Below, piece by piece: positions 54,501 through 59,295 of a stretch of 64,000 nucleotides of DNA. Position 1 is the stretch's first letter; every line of letters begins with the position of its first letter. Location: NCBI GenBank assembly GCA_047967505.1, contig CM106539.1; one strand, given 5' to 3'. A program made the translations under genes and the position numbers. The DNA comes from Dipteris shenzhenensis (lineage: Eukaryota > Polypodiophyta > Polypodiopsida > Gleicheniales). Below the pieces are notes generated by a model that worked only from the letters and a program-made list of their open reading frames with translations, did not search any database and was not told the origin of the DNA.

Positions 54501-55433
54501 ATCCTTCTTCTTTCACGTGTGGCCAAGCAGTTCTTACACTGACCAACTGCACTAGTACAGCGGACTTATGGGACAGCCTTCCCCAGGAACAAGCGGAATG
54601 GTACCGTGGCTCTGGCTGAGTTTGCCATAATAGCTAGCATGGGACTACCTATGGAATGAAGCTGACTCCTACCCATCCTACGAGTGGTAAATCGTTCAAA
54701 TGCCCGATTGGTCCAAAAAGCTTTGGACGTAAATTAATCATCTCGCTCTTTCCATGTATCATCCTAGAATTTGAATTTGAAATCCAACAATTGACGCTCC
54801 TGTAGTTATCTAAGTATCAAGGTGCGTCACCTTGCACGCCTGCATTTGTATGCGAGCAACACAATTTTGATTGAAACATTGGAGATTCAACAGTTTTTGT
54901 CGCCTGCTATACTCTGCCAAATATGAACTCCATGTGCGGGTCACAAACATTTGGAGCTAGCTTGTCAAGGAAAATGAAAATCGTACCAAGATCCCTTCTT
55001 CTTTGACAATATCTCTGATAGCCTGTAAAATGCCAGTGTATTTTGAACTTTTATACTGAGGTGCGTGAAGCCAGGTTCGAGTGGTTGTAGGCTCCAATTG
55101 CACCTGTCCCCATCCACAAGCAGATATGTTAACCTCTACACAGCTCAATTGGCTCCAACGCACTGAGACGAGATTGCCATGCGCTGCCAGAATGCATAGA
55201 GGGTGAATACAACAGGAAAGAGAGGCGATAGTAGCGCGTTGCGAGCGATGATGTGAAATCGTATGATGGGAAAAGACCTGGAAGCGAATTTTGATGAGGT
55301 CCAAGGGAGCAGTGAGGGTACGGGAGACACCACCGGCCACAGCTCCAGCGAGGGCTTCCAAGAGAGCTCTGGTCATAGGTCCAGGGTCCTTGTTGGGGCG
55401 AGCAAGCTGCTGGGAGCGGGTTCGGAGCTCCAT
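18409..55433 (-). CDS. TPC1: Mitochondrial thiamine diphosphate carrier, five exons, 3' part outside window
   Basis: This gene encodes a mitochondrial carrier family (SLC25-type) inner-membrane protein that in plants imports thiamine diphosphate into the matrix. Five exons (55433-55278, 55103-54987, 32487-32376, 18790-18663, 18561-18409) join in frame without a stop into 222 residues. The first carrier signature is PLDLIK at residues 43-48. It is followed by VQLEPTT, by [20 protein letters not shown] spanning the exon 2/3 junction, and by [10 protein letters not shown]. The second signature PFDLLR is at 156-161, and the segment ends near [14 protein letters not shown] and FKRWAM. The order and spacing match the plant thiamine diphosphate carriers as I remember them, which are about 330-340 residues. 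The third carrier repeat is missing and was not found in 1-18408, so it should lie off the left edge. The first ATG, at 55433, was chosen because it gives a short N terminus as in the family. Introns 2, 3 and 5 are filled with transposons. Confidence 0.88.
18663..18790 (-). CDS. TPC1: TPC1 exon 4
   Basis: The exon encodes residues 129-171, [19 protein letters not shown] through the second carrier signature PFDLLR, to ASQGEPK. The acceptor is TTGAACAG at 18791, and the split Asp codon closes the phase left by exon 3. The donor reads AAG followed by GCAAGG, a GC donor. Confidence 0.88.
18791..19860 (-). other. TPC1 intron 3 sequence next to exon 4, no gene seen
   Basis: This is moderately AT-rich sequence with stops in all frames. 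I see nothing beyond the splice acceptor with its upstream CTTTTGAACAG. Confidence 0.6.
19880..20651 (+). pseudogene. hAT transposase relic, 5' part
   Basis: A 97-codon frame (20318-20611) contains [19 protein letters not shown]... and [21 protein letters not shown], which match the DUF659/hAT transposase core as I know it (a hallmark is RxxDxDxPCxxxxYxxxD). The preceding sequence ([19 protein letters not shown] near 19937) may be the N-terminal part in other frames. Stops follow at 20609 and near 20641. The relic continues after element B. Confidence 0.6.
20652..20656. repeat. Target-site duplication of element B (left)
   Basis: TGGTG sits immediately left of the LTR and is repeated exactly at 23680-23684. 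Confidence 0.85.
20657..21878 (+). repeat. 5' LTR of element B
   Basis: It runs from TGCTGGAAAGGTCACC to TTTTCTAACA. The first bases read TGCTGG where the right LTR has TGTTGG. A promoter-like TATAAAAGG lies at 21182-21190. Confidence 0.87.
21879..21892 (+). other. Primer binding site of element B
   Basis: TGGTATCAGAGCCC directly follows the LTR. It is an intact initiator Met tRNA site. Confidence 0.87.
22432..22441 (+). other. Polypurine tract of element B
   Basis: GAGAGGGGG abuts the 3' LTR, as at 12297-12305 in element A. Confidence 0.7.
22442..23679 (+). repeat. 3' LTR of element B
   Basis: It runs from TGTTGGAAAGGTCACC to TTTTCTAACA. It is slightly longer than the 5' LTR because of small indels, such as an extra CCAAAAGGGAAGCCCACAG-like stretch near 22872. 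TATAAAAGG lies at 22984-22992. Confidence 0.87.
23680..24165 (+). pseudogene. hAT transposase relic, 3' part
   Basis: Directly after the target duplication the hAT relic resumes with [18 protein letters not shown], matching the HSPLHAAAFVLDPEF region of hAT transposases. Near 23960-24150 it shows [19 protein letters not shown], then [16 protein letters not shown], which corresponds to the C-terminal hAT dimerisation domain. Several stops are present. Confidence 0.65.
24166..24740. other. Stretch without a recognised gene
   Basis: Mixed sequence with stops in all frames and repeated CTAGCATGCC/CTAGCACGCC words near 24205-24260. I see no family match. Confidence 0.5.
24741..25060 (-). pseudogene. 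Copia reverse transcriptase fragment, minus strand
   Basis: On the minus strand, near 25010-24870, the sequence reads [17 protein letters not shown], a stop, then [14 protein letters not shown], a stop, then [10 protein letters not shown]. This matches the Copia RT segment ...[22 protein letters not shown]. Two stops in 40 codons show that it is dead. It is of a different subfamily from the + strand copies. Confidence 0.6.
25090..25500 (+). pseudogene. Copia RNase H fragment
   Basis: It contains [21 protein letters not shown] (near 25140), the [11 protein letters not shown]-type motif in shifted frame (25228-25260), and [37 protein letters not shown] follows (25365-25440), then THDNVA. This is the C-terminal RNase H of a Copia polyprotein, colinear with 38600-39060 of the third Copia copy. 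It may be the lost end of another copy, but no join can be shown. Confidence 0.7.
25098..25170 (+). repeat. 36-bp direct duplication in the Copia fragment
   Basis: ACTGGTATGGAGTTAA followed by CACATATTCAGATACTTGC occurs twice in tandem with two differences. Confidence 0.8.
25953..25957. repeat. Target-site duplication of the Gypsy element (left)
   Basis: TTGTA occurs here and again at 31558-31562, directly outside both LTR ends. Confidence 0.88.
25958..26294 (-). repeat. 3' LTR of the Gypsy element
   Basis: It is 337 bp, from TGTAATGAAGG (minus strand) to CACTACA. It carries an extra copy of ATGGAGACTTATATAGTCCC (near 26193-26248) that the 5' LTR lacks, which explains most of the 31-bp length difference. 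Confidence 0.88.
26300..26830 (-). pseudogene. Gypsy integrase C terminus and chromodomain
   Basis: On the minus strand it reads [55 protein letters not shown], and then a chromodomain with [17 protein letters not shown] followed by DENS. A stop replaces the Trp of the usual ENSWEP motif at the domain end. Chromodomains of this group are thought to guide integration to chromatin marks. Confidence 0.85.
26830..27470 (-). pseudogene. Gypsy integrase core relic
   Basis: The minus strand shows [16 protein letters not shown], ...[13 protein letters not shown], stop, [31 protein letters not shown] and [10 protein letters not shown]. These are the rve core and its conserved C-terminal region. Frameshifts are present near 27300-27400. 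Confidence 0.8.
27580..28430 (-). pseudogene. Gypsy protease region
   Basis: The minus strand reads [23 protein letters not shown] (aspartic protease DSG motif near 28020), then [20 protein letters not shown] and [15 protein letters not shown] in another frame, then [22 protein letters not shown], the first residues of reverse transcriptase. There is a frameshift near 27850. Confidence 0.82.
28430..29637 (-). pseudogene. Gypsy gag
   Basis: A likely start ATG ([13 protein letters not shown]) is at 29637. After a frame change it reads ...MAVASTQ, stop, [21 protein letters not shown], then the retrotransposon gag domain [22 protein letters not shown] and YAHTWWRYM (29270-29090). A knuckle-like [16 protein letters not shown] follows near 28530-28480. 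Gag forms the virus-like particle. Stops and frameshifts (near 29450, 28850) break it. Confidence 0.82.
29637..31235 (-). other. Leader of the Gypsy element
   Basis: This stretch lies between primer site and gag. It holds irregular CTAACC-type runs (30330-30560), a GTAC-rich tract (29930-30215) and no gene I can support. Confidence 0.6.
30048..30185 (+). repeat. Short tandem repeat of about 24 bp
   Basis: Units like CGCCAGCTACTGTACGGCCT repeat about five times with decay (CGTCAGCAACCGTACAGCCA and similar). They form part of the GTAC-rich tract. Confidence 0.75.
31236..31250 (-). other. Primer binding site of the Gypsy element
   Basis: The reverse complement is TGGTATCAGAGCCCC, one base inside the 5' LTR. 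It is an intact initiator Met tRNA site. Confidence 0.87.
31252..31557 (-). repeat. 5' LTR of the Gypsy element
   Basis: It is 306 bp, from TGTAATGAAGG to CACTACA on the minus strand. It shares an A/G-rich block (31300-31395) with the 3' LTR. Confidence 0.88.
31563..32375 (-). other. TPC1 intron 3, 5' end, no gene seen
   Basis: AT-rich intronic sequence between the exon 3 donor and the Gypsy element. No transposon motif is recognised apart from a short G-rich block near 31645. Confidence 0.55.
32376..32487 (-). CDS. TPC1: TPC1 exon 3
   Basis: The exon encodes residues 92-128: [15 protein letters not shown], then [23 protein letters not shown]. Joined to exon 2 it restores the carrier motif EEGILGLWRG. 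The acceptor that keeps the frame is the second of two AGs 10 nt apart (32488). The donor is GAG followed by GTCTG at 32375, leaving phase 1. Confidence 0.87.
32488..33440 (-). other. TPC1 intron 2, 3' end, no gene seen
   Basis: AT-rich sequence with no gene. It contains two related stretches (about 32700-32840) with CATATAC/ATGTACATG words. It ends in the T-rich tract and double AG before exon 3. Confidence 0.55.
33478..34121 (+). repeat. LTR of element D (left end uncertain)
   Basis: The right end (CCCTACTACA) is followed by a primer site at 34123, so the preceding GC-rich sequence is an LTR. I place the left end at TGTCATGGGCAG, but TG words near 33431 are also possible. No second LTR was found. 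Confidence 0.5.
34123..34134 (+). other. Primer binding site of element D
   Basis: TGGTATCAGAGC lies one base after the LTR end. Confidence 0.85.
34230..34495 (+). repeat. 5' LTR of Copia copy 3
   Basis: It runs from TGTTAGAATTATAG to AAAATCTTACA, 266 bp. Confidence 0.93.
34498..34509 (+). other. Primer binding site of Copia copy 3
   Basis: TGGTATCAGAGC lies two bases after the LTR. Confidence 0.9.
34510..35450 (+). other. Leader of Copia copy 3 with a GTAC-rich tract
   Basis: The word GTAC occurs about 30 times by eye between 34560 and 35095. From 35180 to 35440 the phrase ATTTGGGGCTTT recurs at least four times. No gene is supported. Confidence 0.6.
35450..39145 (+). pseudogene. Ty1/Copia gag-pol of copy 3
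   Basis: Gag starts only at its middle ([11 protein letters not shown]), directly after leader sequence, so its N-terminal half and start codon are deleted. The knuckle [14 protein letters not shown] has lost one Cys. A TAG interrupts at 35802. Protease FDSGASKH (35973), pre-integrase [10 protein letters not shown] and [12 protein letters not shown], and integrase TDRGGEY follow. One base is missing near 36805. A 770-codon frame then runs to 39145 with [13 protein letters not shown], the reverse transcriptase ([32 protein letters not shown]) and RNase H ([43 protein letters not shown]). The RT and RNase H parts look intact. Confidence 0.93.
39181..39445 (+). repeat. 3' LTR of Copia copy 3
   Basis: It is 265 bp, bounded by TGTTAGAATT and ATCTTACA, preceded by a GGGGGG purine end and followed by TATAA. 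Confidence 0.93.
39771..39920 (+). repeat. 58-bp tandem repeat, about 2.5 copies
   Basis: Units start with TTGAAGTTCGACTGGAAGGG at 39773, 39831 and 39889. The period is not a multiple of three and shifts the gag frame of element D. Confidence 0.88.
40000..40610 (-). mobile_element. LINE 3' end fragment, minus strand
   Basis: The minus strand ends with ATTAATAGAAGTTTC followed by a T/A-rich tail (40021-40062), as plant LINE 3' untranslated regions do. Upstream open frames are short and unrecognised. Confidence 0.45.
40620..41935 (-). mobile_element. Gypsy leader and LTR fragment 2
   Basis: The sequence parallels 13531-14789: GAGGCTTCAAAATG (40912), a T-run with a G-run, CCTATGTCACCTAAGACTG, irregular CTAACC runs (41040-41225), and at the right end a truncated LTR with CTCTGATA followed by TAGTCCCTCCACATTT and CCCTTCGTTATA. 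It has an uninterrupted sequence at the point where element A is inserted in the first copy. Confidence 0.6.
42050..44380 (-). pseudogene. LINE a, L1-like, internally deleted
   Basis: On the minus strand, endonuclease sequence [21 protein letters not shown] (near 43340-43280) is followed near 43085 directly by the C-terminal half of reverse transcriptase ([11 protein letters not shown]-type motif near 42790-42750). The intervening endonuclease end and RT fingers are deleted. The 5' part (43570-44380) matches 47120-47900 of LINE b. Many stops and frameshifts are present. Confidence 0.7.
44381..47905 (-). pseudogene. LINE b ORF2: endonuclease and reverse transcriptase
   Basis: The minus strand, read 5' to 3', shows endonuclease motifs [11 protein letters not shown] (near 47150), [19 protein letters not shown] (46860) and MSDHSPVVL (46550). 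Reverse transcriptase then shows [26 protein letters not shown] (45733-45660), [14 protein letters not shown] (45600), [13 protein letters not shown] (45490), [22 protein letters not shown] and [13 protein letters not shown] (45190). The order EN then RT is that of plant L1 elements. Frameshifts and stops are scattered. It lies directly 5' of LINE a in the same orientation. Confidence 0.85.
47906..48352 (+). pseudogene. PPR protein fragment
   Basis: Two pentatricopeptide repeat blocks are visible. The first reads [20 protein letters not shown], then [21 protein letters not shown], then [19 protein letters not shown]. The second reads [57 protein letters not shown]. This is the organelle RNA-processing PPR family (P-L-S type). 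A TAG at 48136 replaces the usual Gln before MQLEG, and both ends are abrupt. It sits antisense between the ORF1-like and ORF2 parts of LINE b, so it is a dead insert or captured piece. Confidence 0.82.
48360..49860 (-). pseudogene. LINE b ORF1 (DUF4283-like, CCHC knuckle)
   Basis: The minus strand shows [20 protein letters not shown] and [19 protein letters not shown] (near 49690-49580). These are followed by [21 protein letters not shown] and [13 protein letters not shown], then in another frame [14 protein letters not shown] (near 49170-49130). This order, a DUF4283-type domain followed by one CCHC knuckle, is that of plant LINE ORF1 nucleic-acid-binding proteins. The C-terminal part runs into a C-rich (plus-strand G-rich) stretch at 48540-48660. 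Confidence 0.7.
48541..48660 (+). repeat. Long G-rich tract
   Basis: Many runs of four or more G, including one of about fifteen, are separated by A or AA. On the minus strand it is a C-rich stretch encoding Pro-rich sequence. Confidence 0.9.
49861..50450 (-). repeat. Purine-rich low-complexity block, probably LINE 5' region
   Basis: The plus strand is almost only G and A with scattered GC (GGAGGAAGAGG-type words), so all minus frames stay open with Pro/Ser/Leu-rich text. These long open frames (up to 227 codons) are compositional and I do not count them as genes. Confidence 0.65.
50451..51384. other. LINE ORF1 shards and unassigned sequence
   Basis: Near 50505-50595 and 50840-50890 the text repeats phrases of LINE b ORF1 (ATGGTGACCTCCTGAATATGG, like 49587). 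The rest (50600-50830 AT-rich, 50900-51380 mixed) shows no gene. Confidence 0.5.
51385..52360 (+). pseudogene. Copia reverse transcriptase and RNase H fragment
   Basis: It starts [28 protein letters not shown] (51387), shifts frame, and continues [13 protein letters not shown] and [12 protein letters not shown] (catalytic DD near 51577). [15 protein letters not shown] follows, then AISSPMDP and ...[22 protein letters not shown]. RNase H follows at 52135-52320: [24 protein letters not shown], then HYVREKV. A stretch near 52030 is deleted. It is a different Copia subfamily from copies 1-3. The right end meets an oppositely oriented Copia fragment. Confidence 0.82.
52361..53523 (-). mobile_element. 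5' end of a minus-strand Copia element: LTR, primer site, gag
   Basis: On the minus strand it runs LTR (53523-52788), primer site (reverse complement GGCTCTGATACCA at 52775-52787), then gag reading [38 protein letters not shown] (52660-52520). This gag is the same subfamily as that of element A. It is cut off at about 52361. Confidence 0.75.
52788..53523 (-). repeat. LTR of the minus-strand Copia fragment
   Basis: It is about 736 bp. The 5' end TGTTAGAAGTCACTG is at 53523. The 3' end reads TATTTTCTAACG, where CA is expected, so one terminal base has changed. Confidence 0.7.
53524..54986. other. TPC1 intron 2, 5' end, with small Gypsy relic
   Basis: Mostly unassigned. A direct duplication with 91-bp period (AGGCACTTCTACCATG at 53533 and 53624) is present. 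Near 54083-54180 the plus strand reads [19 protein letters not shown], resembling the linker before a Gypsy chromodomain (compare [15 protein letters not shown] in the 26-kb element). Confidence 0.45.
54987..55103 (-). CDS. TPC1: TPC1 exon 2
   Basis: The exon encodes residues 53-91, from VQLEPTT through [21 protein letters not shown], the matrix loop between helices 1 and 2 of the first carrier repeat. The acceptor is GGGACAG ending at 55104. The donor is TTG followed by GTACGA at 54986. Intron 1 is 174 nt and open in the same frame. Confidence 0.85.
55278..55433 (-). CDS. TPC1: TPC1 exon 1
   Basis: The exon encodes residues 1-52, starting at the ATG at 55433-55431. It carries the first transmembrane segment ([15 protein letters not shown]) and the signature [10 protein letters not shown]. 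It ends in CAG, followed by a GT donor at 55277. A second in-frame ATG at residue 20 would also keep the carrier core. Confidence 0.85.
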
Positions 55434-55866
55434 GGAGATGGAAAGAGCAGGCAAGACAGACCAATCTTTTTTTCTGCAACATCAGCCTATCTTCCTCTAG
55501 GGGAACGAAAAACACTTAGTCGTGACGCTCCTGCTCCTTTTTATTAGTACCTAGCCTTCGTCAAAGTTCACGCTCATTCTTTTCGCCAACTTCATAAATT
55601 CGAAATACCTTAGGGCCTCGGCCGTATCATTACTTAGCCAGCAGTAGGACGTTTTTTCAAATTCTGAAATCCTGTGCTTCCACATGGCACAATATACACC
55701 CTTAGATTTTTTAAATTCTGAAAGCCCAAAAGCTTTGAAAGCTTTTGAAAAGCTGCGTAAAAAGCCAAGGCAAAACCTTTAAATATAGGCGAAACGGATG
55801 AACGAAATCCTTGCTCACGTTGATCACTTCGTTCCCTTCGGAACCGGCAGTCAACGAGCAGAACAC
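55434..55866 (-). promoter_or_regulatory. Upstream region of TPC1 with a possible TATA box
   Basis: This is the sequence between the carrier start codon and the neighbouring open reading region. On the minus strand a TATATTTAAAGG-like sequence lies near 55782-55793, about 350 bp before the ATG, in AT-rich surroundings. A self-complementary cluster of AAAGCTTT-type words lies near 55730-55755. No transcript evidence is available, so the promoter call is an inference. Confidence 0.3.
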
Positions 55867-57035
55867 TTAGCAAATTAAGCCCGTCTTCGAAGGTAAACGT
55901 CCGTGATCATTGCTTCGATCTTTATCGTTCTTGTGAATTCGGAGCGTGAAGCAGCGCTTCTCATCGGGCATGGGTCTCCAAGAGTAGCTCTGATGCTCCT
56001 TCATCGTCACCTGATGCTCCCACCATAGCTTTGCACCTTTGTATGTCTCCGGAAGGCGCTCATTGTTGGCAGGACTGTAGGTGAAGCTGCTCGAGTTCGT
56101 GGGTCGACACAAATTCAATCTCCTCGCTAACAGAGGAGTCGCGCTGCTCAGATGGAGCTTGATGGCGCCGTAGAGCTCGTTGTTGGTCTTGAAGCATAAT
56201 GAAGGGTTTGGAAATGAGCGGAGGTTTTTGGGGGGAGGCTGTGATGGAACGGAGGCTGTAGATTCAGGAGTCTTTGAAGCGAGTCTTTCTGCGGACGATA
56301 GAAATCCTTGGAAAGCCCTCCACATCTTTCTTTTGGCGCCGTAGAGCTCGTTGTTGGTCTTGAAGCAACATGAAGGGTTTAGAAATGAGCGGAGGTTTTT
56401 GGGGGGAGGCTGTGATGGAACGGAGGCTCTAGATTGAGTGGAGGTTTTTGAAGGGAGGCTATAGATTGAGCGGAGGTTTTTGGAGGTAGACTGTAGATTG
56501 AGCGGAGGCTGTGATGTGAACGGGTAGAGGTTCGAACGATGGCTTTCTGCAGCGGCAGGAGTCTTTGAAGCGAGTCTTTCTGCGGACGATAGAAATCCTT
56601 GGAAAGCCCTCCACATCTTTCTTTTGGCGCCGTAGAGCTCGTTGTTGGTCTTGAAGCATAATGAAGGGTTTGGAAATGAGCGGAGGTTTTTGGGGGGAGG
56701 CTGTGATGGAACGGAGGCTGTAGATTGAGTGGAGGTTTTTGAAGGGAGGCTATAGATTGAGCGGAGGTTTTTGGAGGTAGACTGTAGATTGAGCGGAGGC
56801 TGTGATGTGAACGGGTAGAGGTTTGAACGATGGCTTTCTGCAGCGGCAGGAGTCTTTGAAGCGAGTCTTTCTGCGGACGATAGAAATCCTTGGAAAGCCC
56901 TCCACATCTTTCTTGGACACTCTTTCGCCTATTCTTGGAGTTGCTGGTTCTCTTCTTGGAGACGTTGGTAGCTAGGGAGTTTCTTGCATCTCTCTTGCTA
57001 GGGAGTTTCTTTAAGAAGTCATTTGCGCTCTTCAA
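55867..57035 (-). other. Open reading region containing 97-residue tandem repeats, function unknown
   Basis: On the minus strand a 346-codon frame (56907-55867) consists of two full copies and one shortened copy of a Ser/Thr/Pro/Gln-rich 97-residue unit (WRAFQGFLSSAERLASKTP...PPKNLRSFPNPSLCF...NNELYGA). A unique C terminus (LPETYKGAKLWWEHQ, RCFTLRIHKNDKDR) follows. A second frame (57035-56379) is also open through the repeats because the period is a multiple of three, and it has a basic N terminus (SKKRTSNSKNRRKS). I recognise neither product. It may be an expanded exon of a gene or a non-coding minisatellite. Confidence 0.35.
56165..56917 (-). repeat. 291-bp tandem repeat, 2.6 copies
   Basis: GCGCCGTAGAGCTCG starts units at 56165, 56336 and 56627 on the plus strand. 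The second and third units are 291 bp. The first is 171 bp because an internal block is missing. Inside each unit a roughly 32-bp word GAGCGGAGGTTTTTGG recurs. Confidence 0.93.
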
Positions 57036-59295
57036 ACTGAGCGGATTGGAGCTGTTGCTTCGTCGTTTTGCTAGGGAGGCGTTTGGCTATTTCTTCTACT
57101 TCATATGGTTCTTTGGCAGCAAATCTATCGTATCCATGATTTCATAATACGTTCTGAAGTATAGGATGAAAGAAATGATCAACGCTCTTTCTTATCGACT
57201 CCCCTACTTCAAGGTAATTCTGCCAGAGGGAGTCATGCTCTGTTGCGCCCAACTAGGATCCGAGGAGTCCAGGCGGGAGACTATGAATGGCATTGATGTT
57301 GTTTGTTCTACTGCTTCGGCTGTCGATCTCATCTCTTCGATTTGGCCCTCTGGTTCATACACCAAACAACATTCAGACAGGCAGTGCCTTGCTTTCACGG
57401 CCCATGTCCTGTTTGCTACATCTTCCGTTGCTGCTGACTCTGACGCTTCTTCACTGCTTTCCTTTGGTGCAGAATTGTTGGTATTTTCCTTATGGTTTTG
57501 TTTTTCCACTGTATCTGTTTCCCTGATCTCAATCCCCTGTACGTGATCCCCTTGACGTTCATTACTTTCATCGTTGATGGAACTCGGAAAACATGAGGCG
57601 AGAATTCCATCTTTATATCGGAGGGTTCTACAGATCCTTGACATTCATTGCTAAGTTCTTCGTTTCTTTGACGTCCACTGCTTTCTTCGTTAGTGAAACT
57701 GGAAAACCGGAGGCCGAGAATTCGGGTGGCACGCGCTTCATAAAAAGCAGCTTGGAACTAACAATGGGTCGCGGAAGGATTGACCTAAAATCTAAGACCA
57801 AAAATAGCTTTTAAAAATTCATAAGATTCACACCCTTAGATCTTCATGAAGATGAACGTCTACAGTTTCAACACGTGGCTTCAGGAGGGTTCAAAAAGCT
57901 CAAACATCCCTCTAGGCTGCCTACCGTAACCAGTCGATTCGACCTCTAAGAGCAGCTTTAGACAGTACTCAAGTAGCCTCCTGAAAACTCGCCTCCGATA
58001 TAAAACTAATAGTATTGAGAGATGCTTTCGTCATTCCCACCACGATGGGTTCATAAAACATCGACTTCTTTAATACACGATTCATTCGCTGCGCTTGTGA
58101 TGATTCAATAAGCTCTCCAGGTGGAAAAACATTAAGAGACCGAAGATATTATCTATGTCAATCTTGACCATATCAGCATCCGCCTGCTTGACTGCTTTGT
58201 TACAGCTTGCGTTAGATTTGATGAGGGGCCAGTCAGGATCAAAGTCACAACTTCTGAATACGTTTGATCAGAGATGGGGACGGTGAGCCATCCCTCGGAA
58301 ATGCAAAGAAGAGAAAGCATGTGAGGCAAGCAAGTTCTTTGGAGGGGACGATGACAAAAAGTAGCCGTTATATGAGAGCGAGCTCAGGAAAAGCTCACCC
58401 ACACCAATGTGCATGAAAAGTGCGTGGAAATAAATGCATGCAGCAAAGGGAGGAAGATATCGAATGAAAGGGTGAAGAGGAAGACGAGCATGAGTAGAAT
58501 GCGGATAGGTTTGTGGAGGTGGTCCGCCATAGCCACCATGGTGGAGAAGTGTACTTAGTGAAGGAAGTTCTCCCTTACCTTCTAGTTTGGAAAGAGTGAG
58601 GATCGTCTTCGAAAACTCTCCCTAGCTAACATCTTTTACTCAAGATTTTGAACACTTGCATTTTCTTGGTTCCCACATTGAAAAGTTTGCCTTTGTCTTG
58701 GTCCTCTTTCTTCACCTCTTGTCTAAGCCTTGGCTTTATGTCTTTTGTGCCTCCCTCGTTTAGGTTGAGTTGTGGCAGCATGGGAATGGTCTAGCTTTAT
58801 AATGTCATCAATGCCTTTATGTAAACCTGGGCATGCTAAGTGACCTCACCATCATTAAATGATTGTAATCTTGCAAAGGCAAAAATTGTAACTACAACTG
58901 CTCGAAGATGTGTGAAGATGATTACCTTGATGGTTCATCTTGAGCACGCACACTTCTTCGCACATTCTGTTTTCGCAAGGGAACATTACATTTGCTTGGT
59001 TTGACCAACATACTAATCATGTCTGCAACACTTCTGTTTTTGAGATGTTTGCAGCCTCCAAACGAGTGTCTTCTCCTAAAGGTACGCACAACAAAATGTA
59101 TTTGCTTGATTCAAGTTATTTTATCAATTCTTTCACCTTCTAAAGATAGAGGTTCAGTCCATTTTGTTTTTCCTGTTGCGTTTAGACAAAACCACGTGAG
59201 TGAAATTATAGCAAAGTTTCGGATGGTTTTTATTATTAATCCATGTAGGTGTTTAAACCCGAACATAAGACATCGATTCATGTCACGATGTAGAA
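57036..59295. other. Unassigned stretch right of the tandem repeat
   Basis: A 146-codon minus frame (57644-57204) is acidic and Ser/Glu-rich (NSAPKESSEEASESAATED). It could be an upstream exon of the repeat-containing region, but no splice model is convincing. 57650-59295 shows no gene. Confidence 0.4.

Noticed and set aside
55104-55277. Treating 55433-54957 as a single uninterrupted exon
   Set aside because: The frame is open, but the 58 extra residues split a conserved carrier segment (IRFQ-VQLEP) and are flanked by good GT and AG sites, so splicing is more likely.
56165-56917. CRISPR-like array
   Set aside because: The units are contiguous 291-bp repeats without unique spacers, in a eukaryotic context.
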